Below, one piece after another: positions 8,944 to 17,089 of a DNA stretch of 64,000 bases (within the stretch, counting starts at the first letter, position 1; the number at the start of each line of letters is the position of its first letter). This stretch comes from Odoribacter sp. (lineage in GTDB: Bacteria > Bacteroidota > Bacteroidia > Bacteroidales > Marinifilaceae): contig JAHHTT010000003.1 in NCBI GenBank assembly GCA_020024465.1, positions 1-64,000 of the forward strand, in the 5' to 3' direction. The translations under genes and the position numbers were made by a program. A model generated the notes under the pieces. It was not told the origin of the DNA, searched no databases, and saw nothing but the letters and a program-made list of their open reading frames with translations.

Positions 8944-10122
8944 ATGAGAGTTTTACATTTACTGATGTTATCCGCATGTTTCGTACACATGGGATTAAAA
9001 GAAACATTTGCTTTTCACAACACGGACAGTACGAACAGAGAAAAAACAATCATTGAAACAATTACTAAATCTATCAAGAAAAATGACTTCCTCAATATAA
9101 AGATTAATACCCGTATGGCCTTCCATACAAAATTTACTGGGGTCGAATCGGACAAAGCAACTTTCAGAATTGATTATCTGTGGCTGCAGGTAACGGGTAA
9201 CATCACTGATTGCATTTTCTACAAATGGATACAACATTTAAATAAAAGTAACAAAGCCAACAGCTTGGACAATATGCCATCTTCTATAGATTGTCTGGGT
9301 ATAGGGTTCAATATCTCTCCTACTCTTAGCACCTTTATAGGCAAGCAGTATGCTGATTTCGGTGGATTTGAATATGATGCAGATCCGGCACAGGTATTTG
9401 AATTTTCAGATTTAGGCAATAACATGACTTGCTTTTTAGTAGGTGCACATATTCAGTGGTTCTGCATTCCTTCTCAAGAATTACGTTTTCAGGTTGTTAA
9501 TGGAAGAAACAATTCGATAGAAGATACATATGCAACAACCCCGGAAGATTTCAAAGCAGCCAAATTGCCACTTGGCTATACATTCAACTGGAACGGATTT
9601 TTTTTCAATAATCATCTGGCTACACGATGCTCCTATTCTATTTTCCATGAAGGGAATAAAAGTAATGTCAATATGTTGACTTTAGCAGCATCTTGGATGC
9701 AAAAGCATTTCAATATGTACGTAGATGCAACTTACTCATTTGAAGATATAGACAGATTAGGAATCCTATCTTCAACGATAACGACTGACGAAACTCCTTT
9801 TTGTGCCACAGATTGTGAATATTTATCAATTGTCAGTCGCATGAACTACCGTCCGTCAGAAAAATTGAATCTGTTTATAAAAGGTATGTATGAAACAGCA
9901 TCCATACGCAAAGATGGTATTATGGAAAAAGGAAAATACCGTACATCATTCGGATATCAAGGAGGATTGGAATACTTTCCAATGAAAGAAAACTTACACT
10001 TCTTTGCTGTATATCATGCAAAACAAGTGGATATGACCAATCGTGCTCTTAAAATGGGACTCTGCGGCTCAAATCCACAACGCCTTTCTATTGGTTTGAT
10101 TTATAATATTCCAGTATTCTAA
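8944..10122 (+). CDS. OprO/OprP-like outer-membrane porin
   Basis: 392-residue predicted beta-barrel. The N-terminus MRVLHLLMLSACFVHMGLKETFAFHN is a signal peptide cleaved after an AFA-like site. The body has alternating hydrophobic beta strands and segments seen in phosphate-selective porin relatives: FRIDYLWLQVTGNI, FIGKQYADFGGFEYDADPAQ, and SYSIFHEGNKSNVNMLTLAASWM. The chain ends LSIGLIYNIPVF, an aromatic C-terminus as needed by the BAM machinery. Family members in Bacteroidota are often annotated 'porin' with unknown solute. It has its own promoter and terminator. The solute cannot be read from sequence. Confidence 0.75.
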   Translation: MRVLHLLMLSACFVHMGLKETFAFHNTDSTNREKTIIETITKSIKKNDFLNIKINTRMAFHTKFTGVESDKATFRIDYLWLQVTGNITDCIFYKWIQHLNKSNKANSLDNMPSSIDCLGIGFNISPTLSTFIGKQYADFGGFEYDADPAQVFEFSDLGNNMTCFLVGAHIQWFCIPSQELRFQVVNGRNNSIEDTYATTPEDFKAAKLPLGYTFNWNGFFFNNHLATRCSYSIFHEGNKSNVNMLTLAASWMQKHFNMYVDATYSFEDIDRLGILSSTITTDETPFCATDCEYLSIVSRMNYRPSEKLNLFIKGMYETASIRKDGIMEKGKYRTSFGYQGGLEYFPMKENLHFFAVYHAKQVDMTNRALKMGLCGSNPQRLSIGLIYNIPVF

Positions 10123-10128
10123 AACAAA

Positions 10129-10158
10129 AATCCTCAAAGCCATAACACTTTGAGGATT
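10129..10158. terminator. Terminator between porin and pgi
   Basis: Stem AATCCTCAAAG / CTTTGAGGATT of 11 bp with an 8-nt loop, lying between convergent genes. Only short T runs follow, so strength is moderate. Confidence 0.7.
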
Positions 10159-10171
10159 CTTAACTACAAAA

Positions 10172-11500
10172 CTACAATTTTGCTTTAATGATACGGGAAG
10201 CCTCTTCATATCCCGGTTTATCAAGTAAAGCAAACATATTATTCTTGTATGCCTCTACACCCGGTTGATCAAATGGATTCACCCCTAATATGCTCCCTGA
10301 AATAGCACAGGCAAATTCAAAGAAATAAAATAATTGACCGATGTACAAAGCATTTAATGCAGGCATAATTACTTTCATATTAGGAACACCTCCATCCACA
10401 TGGGCAATCTGTGTGCCTAATTCTGCCATTTTATTTACTTCATCCACTCGTTTACCTGCCAAAAAATTTAATTTATCCAAATTATCTTCATCTACAGGTA
10501 TTTCCACTTTATAATCCGGTCGTGTTATAGAGATAACGGTCTCCATAAGAATGCGCTTACCTTCTTGAATATATTGTCCCATAGAATGCAGATCAGTAGT
10601 AAAATCTGCTCCTGTAGGGAAAATACCTCGATTTTCTTTCCCTTCACTTTCACCATATAACTGTTTCCACCACTCTGTAATATAATGTAATTTTGGATGA
10701 AAATTTGCCAGCAATTCTACTGCATACCCCTTACGGTACAAAGCAGTACGGGCTATTGCATATTCAAGAGCGGGACTGATTTCCTGCCTTAAACAGTTAT
10801 TACGCATATCTATTGCACCATGTACTAAATCACGAATACAAAAGCCTGCGATAGCTATTGGTAATAAACCCACTGGAGTAAGAACAGAAAAACGTCCTCC
10901 CACATTATCAGGAATTACAAAAGTCCTATACCCTTCCTGTTCCGCCAATGATCTCAAGGCTCCTTTAGCGGCATCTGTAATTGCAACGATCCGCCTCCCT
11001 GCTTCTTCTCGACCTACCTTCTTTTCAAGTAATTCTTTCAACAGACGAAAAGCGATAGCCGGTTCTGTTGTTGTTCCCGATTTAGATATTACACAAATAC
11101 CAAATTCTTTATTTTCCAAAAAATTCTGCAACTCATAATAATAGTCTTCACTAATATTATGTCCCGCAAAAATAACTTTCATACCTGCAGATTCATAATT
11201 ATGAAAACTATCAGACAAAGCCTCTATAACTGCCCGTGCTCCTAAATACGAGCCTCCGATACCGATAACCACCACCACCTGTGTACGCGATCTCAAATCT
11301 GCTGCAGTTTTTTCTATCTCTGCTAATTCCTCTTCTGAAATTTCCTCTGGCAAATTCAGCCATCCTAAAAAATCATTGCCCCTGCAGGTGCCTTCCAACA
11401 ATCCCTTCAAAGCCTTTTGTGCCTCTGGCTGTAAGGCTGCAAAATCTTCTTTACCAACAAATGAACAAATTTTACTGTAATCAAATTTAATACATTCCAT
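10172..11500 (-). CDS. pgi: Glucose-6-phosphate isomerase
   Basis: Interconverts glucose 6-phosphate and fructose 6-phosphate in glycolysis. The 442 residues match the shorter bacterial class (about 440-450), not the 550-residue E. coli class. Visible motifs are VVVIGIGGSYLGARAVIEAL near 77-97, CVISKSGTTTEPAIAFRLL near 137-155, DNVGGRFSVLTPVGLLPIAIAG (PGI signature 1) near 199, and the C-terminal substrate segment FDQPGVEAYKNNMFALL with the catalytic Lys. It lies 89 nt downstream of sdaA on the same strand and may share its transcript. Confidence 0.96.
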   Translation of the reverse strand: MECIKFDYSKICSFVGKEDFAALQPEAQKALKGLLEGTCRGNDFLGWLNLPEEISEEELAEIEKTAADLRSRTQVVVVIGIGGSYLGARAVIEALSDSFHNYESAGMKVIFAGHNISEDYYYELQNFLENKEFGICVISKSGTTTEPAIAFRLLKELLEKKVGREEAGRRIVAITDAAKGALRSLAEQEGYRTFVIPDNVGGRFSVLTPVGLLPIAIAGFCIRDLVHGAIDMRNNCLRQEISPALEYAIARTALYRKGYAVELLANFHPKLHYITEWWKQLYGESEGKENRGIFPTGADFTTDLHSMGQYIQEGKRILMETVISITRPDYKVEIPVDEDNLDKLNFLAGKRVDEVNKMAELGTQIAHVDGGVPNMKVIMPALNALYIGQLFYFFEFACAISGSILGVNPFDQPGVEAYKNNMFALLDKPGYEEASRIIKAKL

Positions 11501-11589
11501 TTCTATTAAATATTAACGTGTCTGTCATTTTTCTTTCATTGGACAAAGCCTTATGTACTGCAAATACGCCTTCTCCACCATCTGTATAC

Positions 11590-12816
11590 CTAATTACCAT
11601 TCTTCTTTTGTTGATGCAATTTTTTCATACACACACAAGCAAGACCGCCTAAACTGGTTTCCCGATATTTTGCCTGCATATCCAATCCTGTTTCTACCAT
11701 TGTCTTAACCACTTCATCAAACGTCACCATATGACGTCCGTCTGAATAAAGAGCATACAAGGCTGCTTCTCTGGCTTTCTGTGCAACAAACGCATTTCGC
11801 TCAATACAGGGAATCTGAACATACCCCAACACCGGATCGCATGTTAAACCAAGATTATGTTCAAACCCCATCTCTGCCGCATATTCAATCTGCCGAATTG
11901 TACCGCCCCAAATCTGAGTTGCTGCTGCAGATGCCATAGCACACGCTGTGCCTAATTCCCCTTGACAACCTACTTCAGCTCCTGAAATAGAACCGTTGCT
12001 TTTTACAATATTACCAACCAGACCGGCTGTTGCCAAACCCCGTATAATACGGTAGTCGGGCATATGCTGGTCATGTTTCATGAAATACATCAATGCAGGC
12101 AATACTCCAGATGCACCACACGTAGGAGCAGTTACCACACATCCACCTCCAGCATTCTCTTCCGATACAGCTAAGGCAGCAGCAAAAAGCATCCCCATAG
12201 GACGTGAAGAACCGACAGACTGCATAGCTTTAATATTATATGAGCTTGCCTTTCGTGCCAATTTTAATGCACCCGGCAATACTCCTTCCGTCACCAATCC
12301 TCGTTCCACCGATTCCTGCATTCTCTGCCACACCTCTTCCAGATACACGAAAATCTCTTCCCCTTCATATTTTTGTACATAATCAACAAACGTACATCCT
12401 TCATCCAGACACCAGTGCATTACCTCCTCCATCGTTGTTTTTGGATACACATCGCCACCGTCAAACGTTCCTATTTCATCCCACAAGGCGCCACCGCCTA
12501 CACTATAAACAGTCCAGCGGTCTGTAACGACATTACCATTTATTGCTTCAAAAAGCATTCCGTTCGGATGCTTGGGTAATGTAATTTCCGGTTGCCAAAT
12601 AATCTCCGTATTTTCCGGATGCGACACCACTTTCAATATAGCCGTATCTGTACCGTGACCGCGTCCTGTCAATGCCAGACTCCCATAAAGCGTTACTCGT
12701 ATCTTATCTGCTCCTTCATGTTTCTCATTGAAAAATTTCGCTGCCCGGCTAGGCCCCATTGTATGGCTGGAAGAAGGGCCATATCCGATATTGAATATCT
12801 CCCGAATCGATTTCAT
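11590..12816 (-). CDS. sdaA: L-serine ammonia-lyase, single-chain iron-sulfur type
   Basis: Deaminates L-serine to pyruvate and ammonia with a [4Fe-4S] cluster. The 408-residue chain joins the beta and alpha modules that are separate in Firmicutes. The N-terminal part begins with the substrate loop GYGPSSSHTMGPSRAA at 12-27. The alpha part holds GGGCVVTAPTCGASGVLPALMYF near 225-247, NGSISGAEVGCQGELGTACAMA near 277-298, EHNLGLTCDPVLGYVQIPCIERN near 320-342 and the C-terminal GGLACVCM; the conserved cysteines of these motifs are the cluster ligands in the family. The regulatory ACT piece found in some members is not obvious. It lies just downstream of rnpB on the same strand. Confidence 0.95.
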   Translation of the reverse strand: MKSIREIFNIGYGPSSSHTMGPSRAAKFFNEKHEGADKIRVTLYGSLALTGRGHGTDTAILKVVSHPENTEIIWQPEITLPKHPNGMLFEAINGNVVTDRWTVYSVGGGALWDEIGTFDGGDVYPKTTMEEVMHWCLDEGCTFVDYVQKYEGEEIFVYLEEVWQRMQESVERGLVTEGVLPGALKLARKASSYNIKAMQSVGSSRPMGMLFAAALAVSEENAGGGCVVTAPTCGASGVLPALMYFMKHDQHMPDYRIIRGLATAGLVGNIVKSNGSISGAEVGCQGELGTACAMASAAATQIWGGTIRQIEYAAEMGFEHNLGLTCDPVLGYVQIPCIERNAFVAQKAREAALYALYSDGRHMVTFDEVVKTMVETGLDMQAKYRETSLGGLACVCMKKLHQQKKNGN

Positions 12817-12836
12817 AATAAATAATTTTATAAAAA

Positions 12837-13195
12837 AATAGCAGACCTGTAAGCCGGGTTCTGTACCTTGCGGTTTCTATCATTTATCTACTCTGCAGAT
12901 TACTCTGCAGCTCTAGCAGCCTACCCCCCGGCATTGATCGGGCCAACCAAATACGCCGGTATACATGGCCTTGCAACTCGTGAGACGTACGGCTACTGCG
13001 ATCACCCGCAGTACCGGTGAGCTCTTACCTCACCTTTTCACCCTTATTCCCAAGCCTTTTGACCTGTCAGAACGGTTTTTTTCTGTTACGCTACCATGCC
13101 CTCACGAACATCTTCCCGTTAAGAAGCACGATGCCCTGCGTTGCCCGGACTTTCCTCTCTCCCATAATGGGACAGCGATAGAACGGTCTGCTATT
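12837..13195 (-). ncRNA. rnpB: RNase P RNA (M1-type)
   Basis: Catalytic RNA of ribonuclease P, which trims the 5' leader of tRNA precursors. Read on the minus strand it begins AATAGCAGACC and ends GGTCTGCTATT, an 11-bp P1 helix, followed by a T run (12832-12838) that ends the transcript. Inside are the universal segments: GAGAGGAAAGTCCGGGCAAC-type J3/4-P4 sequence near 13145-13170, and the 3' ACCGAACCCGGCTTAC-like region with GAACCCGGCTTACAGG near 12845-12862. Length about 359 nt is normal for bacterial type A. Ends are set from the P1 pairing and may be off by a few bases. The open frames across this region are chance frames. Confidence 0.95.
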
Positions 13196-13287
13196 ATCAT
13201 TTTCAAATGTATATTTTTTCTAACCACAAAAATAAAAAGATTTCATGGAAAGTGAAGTAAAAATACAAAAAATTAAACGCCTCTCCG

Positions 13288-13295
13288 TATATTTG
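13288..13295 (+). promoter_or_regulatory. Promoter -7 box upstream of the DUF4294 gene
   Basis: TATATTTG followed by CG, a perfect TAnnTTTG. The transcript would start near 13302, downstream of the ATG at 13245. This rules out the longest frame and supports the ATG at 13317. Confidence 0.65.
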
Positions 13296-13316
13296 CGTAA
13301 ACAAAATATTTTCAGG

Positions 13317-13895
13317 ATGGCAAAAACATTTATAATTCTGTTTCTGTTACTATATGCAATCAGTGGCATTGCACAGAGTAAACAGCTGGTTAATACCATC
13401 CTTCATCATGGCGACACCATTCCTCATATATACTTAGAAACTGTAAATGTCTATGGAAAAGGACGTCATGCGACACGTTATTTCAAGCGTCAGAAACGTA
13501 ATCTGCGACTTGAATATAATGTCCGCAAAGTATATCCGTATGCCCGTATTGCTGCCCGCAAAGTAAATGAAATCGAATATCGCCTCTCACAGATAACAAA
13601 AGAATCCGAACGCAGGAAAATTCTCAAGGAAGAGTATTCACAACTGATGAAATCATTTAAAACTCCTCTAATGAAACTGAGTATCTCTCAGGGGAAAATC
13701 CTTATCCGTTTGATATATCGTGAAACGAACCATACTTCCTTTGCCCATATCCGAGAATATCGCGGTACCGTCAATGCCTATTTTTGGCAATCAATAGCTT
13801 TAATATTCGGCAATAATCTGAAAGCAGCCTACGACCCTCAAGGCGAAGATGCTGAAATTGAAAAAATCGTTCAGAAAATACTGCAGGGGAAGTGA
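13317..13895 (+). CDS. DUF4294-family exported protein
   Basis: 192 residues from the chosen ATG. The frame is open back to 13245, but the start at 13317 opens with a good signal peptide, MAKTFIILFLLLYAISGIAQ, cleaved before SKQL, and a promoter box lies inside the upstream part. The mature chain has DTIPHIYLETVNVYGKG then a strongly basic region (RHATRYFKRQKRNLRLEYNVRKVYPYARIAARKVNEIE) and ends with a conserved segment FGNNLKAAYDPQGEDAEIEKIV. This matches the Bacteroidota family DUF4294 as I remember it; function is unknown. It is predicted to be periplasmic or envelope-attached. It precedes holA, which has its own promoter. Confidence 0.8.
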   Translation: MAKTFIILFLLLYAISGIAQSKQLVNTILHHGDTIPHIYLETVNVYGKGRHATRYFKRQKRNLRLEYNVRKVYPYARIAARKVNEIEYRLSQITKESERRKILKEEYSQLMKSFKTPLMKLSISQGKILIRLIYRETNHTSFAHIREYRGTVNAYFWQSIALIFGNNLKAAYDPQGEDAEIEKIVQKILQGK

Positions 13896-13905
13896 AAACT
13901 TTTAA

Positions 13906-13913
13906 TAACTTTG
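13906..13913 (+). promoter_or_regulatory. Promoter -7 box for holA
   Basis: TAACTTTG matches TAnnTTTG. The predicted start near 13920 leaves about 30 nt to the ATG at 13951. Confidence 0.6.
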
Positions 13914-13950
13914 TAGGTTATATTAAATACCCTTGAATTTAAAAACAGCC

Positions 13951-14961
13951 ATGACATTTGAAGAAATCAGAAAAGAGATTAAGGCAAAAAAATATAAATC
14001 CATCTATTTCTTTTGCGGAGAAGAGCCGTTTTTTATCGACAGACTGACTTCCTTATTGGAAAATACAGTATTGCCGGAAGATCAAAGGGCATTCGACCAA
14101 ATGGTAATGTATGGTAATGATGTCAATATGAGCACTGTTACCGATACAGCACGCCGTTTCCCTATGATAGCTGAAAAACAAGTTCTCATCATCCGAGAAG
14201 CTCAAAATATTCAGGATTTTGACTCATTGACACCGTATATAGCTCACATTCAGCCTGCAACCATCCTCGTTTTTGCATATAAAAACAAGAAACCGGACAA
14301 GCGGAAAAATATTTTCCAAAAATTAATGCATTCACCTGACTGTGTCTATTTTGAATCGACAAAACTTTATGACAATAAAGTGCCGGAATGGATCATAAAC
14401 TATTGTAAAGAACAAAAATACAGTATAACACCCAAAGCTGCCGGCATATTATTTGAAAGCTTGGGAACAGATTTAAATCGAATCGCCAACGAAATAGATA
14501 AACTGACACTCTTGCTTCCCCCCCAAGGAGAGATTAAAGAATCATTGGTAGAAGAGCACACCGGTATCAGTAAAGATTTCAACAGTTTCGAACTATTAAA
14601 TGCTATTATCCATAAAAATACACTGAAAGCCAACCAAATTGTCAACTATTTTGAGGCCAATCCCAAGAATAACCCGATGGTACTTACCATCTCTACCCTA
14701 TTCCGCTATTTCTTGAATCTCCTTACCTATCATTATCAAAAACGTGAGACGGCCAATATACAAGAAATGGCCAAAATATTAGGAGTTCATCCGTTCTTTA
14801 TGAAAGATTATACAGAAGGCAGCCGTATATATAGTGCAAAGAAATGTGCCGTTGCCATTTCTTTGCTACGAGAATACGATATGAAATCCAAAGGTGTGGG
14901 CAATGCCAATACATCTGCCGGAGAATTATTAAGAGAATTGATTTTCAAAATCATGCATTAA
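13951..14961 (+). CDS. holA: DNA polymerase III subunit delta
   Basis: Delta subunit of the clamp loader, which opens the sliding clamp during DNA replication; 336 residues from the ATG at 13951. The frame can be extended six codons to a TTG at 13933, but the ATG gives the usual start TFEEIRKEIKAKKYKSIYFFCGEEPFFIDRL. That segment is the HolA hallmark (pyflf.GeE.fli). Further marks are AFDQMVMYG near 50, MIAEKQVLIIREAQNI near 75, NEIDKLTLL near 180 and the C-terminal helical domain ending SAGELLRELIFKI. Delta lacks a working Walker A, as expected. The stop is 2 nt before the HAD phosphatase ATG, so the two are translationally close. Confidence 0.88.
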   Translation: MTFEEIRKEIKAKKYKSIYFFCGEEPFFIDRLTSLLENTVLPEDQRAFDQMVMYGNDVNMSTVTDTARRFPMIAEKQVLIIREAQNIQDFDSLTPYIAHIQPATILVFAYKNKKPDKRKNIFQKLMHSPDCVYFESTKLYDNKVPEWIINYCKEQKYSITPKAAGILFESLGTDLNRIANEIDKLTLLLPPQGEIKESLVEEHTGISKDFNSFELLNAIIHKNTLKANQIVNYFEANPKNNPMVLTISTLFRYFLNLLTYHYQKRETANIQEMAKILGVHPFFMKDYTEGSRIYSAKKCAVAISLLREYDMKSKGVGNANTSAGELLRELIFKIMH

Positions 14962-14963
14962 AT

Positions 14964-15494
14964 ATGAAATCAGAGCAAAACACAACGGAATCACCGATAA
15001 CCATTTCCAAGGCTGTTTTTTTTGACCGGGACGGCACCATCAATTCAGATGAAGGACATTATTATATATATAAAACAGAAGATTTTATATTCAATCCGGG
15101 AATCATAGATGGAATGAAGCGTCTTCAAGATGCCGGCTATCTGTTATTCGTCATCACAAACCAGGGAGGTGTGGCTAAAGGTATCTATACGGAGGAAGAC
15201 ATTAATAAAGTACATACATATATGTGTAAGGAATTGGAAAAACACGGAATACAGATCACACAAATATATTATTGTCCTCACCACGAAAGCATAAAGACCT
15301 GCATATGCCGCAAACCATCCCCTTATATGGTCAATCAGGCTGTTGAAGAATATAATATTGACAAACATTCCTCATGGTTTATAGGAGATAGCAGTAGAGA
15401 TATTGAATGTGCGGAAGCTGCGGGAATAAAACCAATCCGCATTCGAAAAAATCAAGATATAACTCCTGCTATCGATAGAATATTGCTGAAATAA
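14964..15494 (+). CDS. HAD-IIIA family phosphatase (GmhB/HisB-N like)
   Basis: 176 residues from the ATG at 14964, 2 nt after the holA stop. Longer frames upstream overlap holA and are not believable. HAD motif I is FFDRDGTINSDEGHY (the two catalytic Asp separated by one residue), motif II is VITNQGGVAKG, motif III/IV is WFIGDSSRDIECAEAAG. A zinc-binding loop CPHHESIKTCICRKP is present, as in D-glycero-D-manno-heptose-1,7-bisphosphate 7-phosphatase (GmhB). Histidinol-phosphate phosphatase shares this design, so the exact substrate is open. If GmhB, it would serve LPS heptose synthesis. The neighbours do not settle the choice. Confidence 0.82.
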   Translation: MKSEQNTTESPITISKAVFFDRDGTINSDEGHYYIYKTEDFIFNPGIIDGMKRLQDAGYLLFVITNQGGVAKGIYTEEDINKVHTYMCKELEKHGIQITQIYYCPHHESIKTCICRKPSPYMVNQAVEEYNIDKHSSWFIGDSSRDIECAEAAGIKPIRIRKNQDITPAIDRILLK

Positions 15495-15526
15495 TCAACA
15501 TAGATATAATTTTTTACAGACAGTAC

Positions 15527-15557
15527 TTGGCTATGTTATGAAAATAGAGTAATTTCG
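15527..15557 (+). promoter_or_regulatory. Promoter for guaB
   Basis: TTG at 15527-15529, 20-bp spacer, TAATTTCG at 15550-15557. The -7 box differs from TAnnTTTG by one base. The transcript would start near 15564, giving a leader of about 20 nt. Confidence 0.6.
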
Positions 15558-15583
15558 CTCAATTTTAAAAAATACTACAGAAT

Positions 15584-17089
15584 ATGGCTCATTACATTAA
15601 AGAAGTATCACGTACATTTGGAGAATATCTGTTAATTCCGTCACTCACAACCAAAGAGTGTACTCCCGACAATGTTTCCCTGAAAACCCCTATTGTTAAA
15701 TTCCGCCAGGGAGAAACCCCGGCAATCCAATTAAACATCCCATTCGTATCTGCTGTCATGCAGGCCGTATCGGATGATGGCCTTGCAATAGCCTTGGCAC
15801 GTAATGGCGGATTGTCTTTTATATTCGGCTCGCAACCTATCGAAAGTCAGGCTGAAATGGTTCGCCGCGTAAAGAAATTCAAAGCGGGTTTTGTAGTGAG
15901 CGATTCAAATCTTCACCCGAACGCAACCTTACAGAATGTTGTAGACCTTACGGCTGCTACCGGACACACCACTTTGGCCATTACCGATGACGGAACTGCA
16001 AACGGCACATTGCTTGGTATGGTAACCAGTCGTGACTACCGTTTGAAAACAGACTCTTTAAGCAAGCCTGTCACAGAATTTATGACTCCGTTTGAGAATC
16101 TGATTGTCGGCAAAGTTGGTATTACATTGAGCGAAGCAAATGGTATTATTTGGGAACACAAATTAAATTGCCTTCCTATCATTGATGAACAACAAAAACT
16201 GCAATATTTCGTATTCCGGAAAGACTACGACAATCATCAGGAGAATCCTTATGAACTATTGGATAGCCATAAAAAATTAGTTGTCGGTGCCGGAATCAAC
16301 AGCCGCGACTATAAAGAACGCGTACCGGCTCTTGTTGAAGCGGGAGTGGACGTATTGGTAGTCGATTCATCAGACGGATTCTCAGAATGGCAATATGAAA
16401 CCATCCGTTGGGTAAAAGAAACATACAACAATGAAGTGAAAATAGGTGGAGGCAATGTCGTTGACAAAGAAGGTTTCCTTTATCTGGTAGAAGCAGGTGC
16501 CGATTTTGTAAAAGTTGGTATTGGTGGAGGTTCTATCTGCATCACACGAGAACAAAAAGGTATCGGACGCGGACAGGCAACAGCTCTTATAGAAGTATGT
16601 CAGGCTCGTCAGGAATATTTCGAACAGACAGGAATCTACATCCCCATTTGTTCGGACGGTGGATTGGTACACGACTATCACATGACCTTGGCTCTTGCCA
16701 TGGGGGCCGATTTTCTGATGATGGGACGTTACTTTGCACGCTTTGATGAAAGCCCCAGCAAAAAATTATCTATCGGTAATACATATGTGAAAGAGTATTG
16801 GGGAGAAGGATCCAACCGGGCACAAAACTGGCAGCGTTATGACATGGGAGGTAATGTAAAAGCAGCTCTTAAATTCGAAGAAGGTGTAGACAGCTACGTT
16901 CCATACGCTGGTAAAATGAAAGACAATTTAGAACTTACATTAGGCAAAATCAAATCGACCATGTGTAGCTGCGGCTCTATCACCATTCCACAATTACAGG
17001 AAAAAGCCAAAATCACACTGGTATCGTCCACATCTATTGTAGAGGGAGGAGCACATGACGTAATACTGAAAGATACAAAAATTCAATAA
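15584..17089 (+). CDS. guaB: IMP dehydrogenase, Tritrichomonas-like type
   Basis: Oxidises IMP to XMP with NAD+, the committed step to guanine nucleotides; 501 residues. A TIM barrel is interrupted by a CBS pair at about 105-215. The catalytic loop is GGGSICITREQKGIGRGQ with Cys319, not the usual GPGSICTTR. The flap carries Arg418-Tyr419 (NWQRYD), the water-activating pair. Lys310 and Glu432 stand where, as I recall, Tritrichomonas foetus IMPDH has Lys310 and Glu431, residues linked to low mycophenolic acid sensitivity. Long stretches (GRYFARF, EYWGEGS, VDSYVPYAGK, KSTMC.CG, LVSSTSIVEGGAHDVI) also match my memory of that parasite enzyme. It has its own promoter and a terminator inside the 3' end of the facing gene. 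Confidence 0.95.
   Translation: MAHYIKEVSRTFGEYLLIPSLTTKECTPDNVSLKTPIVKFRQGETPAIQLNIPFVSAVMQAVSDDGLAIALARNGGLSFIFGSQPIESQAEMVRRVKKFKAGFVVSDSNLHPNATLQNVVDLTAATGHTTLAITDDGTANGTLLGMVTSRDYRLKTDSLSKPVTEFMTPFENLIVGKVGITLSEANGIIWEHKLNCLPIIDEQQKLQYFVFRKDYDNHQENPYELLDSHKKLVVGAGINSRDYKERVPALVEAGVDVLVVDSSDGFSEWQYETIRWVKETYNNEVKIGGGNVVDKEGFLYLVEAGADFVKVGIGGGSICITREQKGIGRGQATALIEVCQARQEYFEQTGIYIPICSDGGLVHDYHMTLALAMGADFLMMGRYFARFDESPSKKLSIGNTYVKEYWGEGSNRAQNWQRYDMGGNVKAALKFEEGVDSYVPYAGKMKDNLELTLGKIKSTMCSCGSITIPQLQEKAKITLVSSTSIVEGGAHDVILKDTKIQ

Noticed and set aside
12965..13255. 96-codon frame and others across rnpB
   Set aside because: They lie on the RNase P RNA gene, whose P1 helix and conserved cores are clear.
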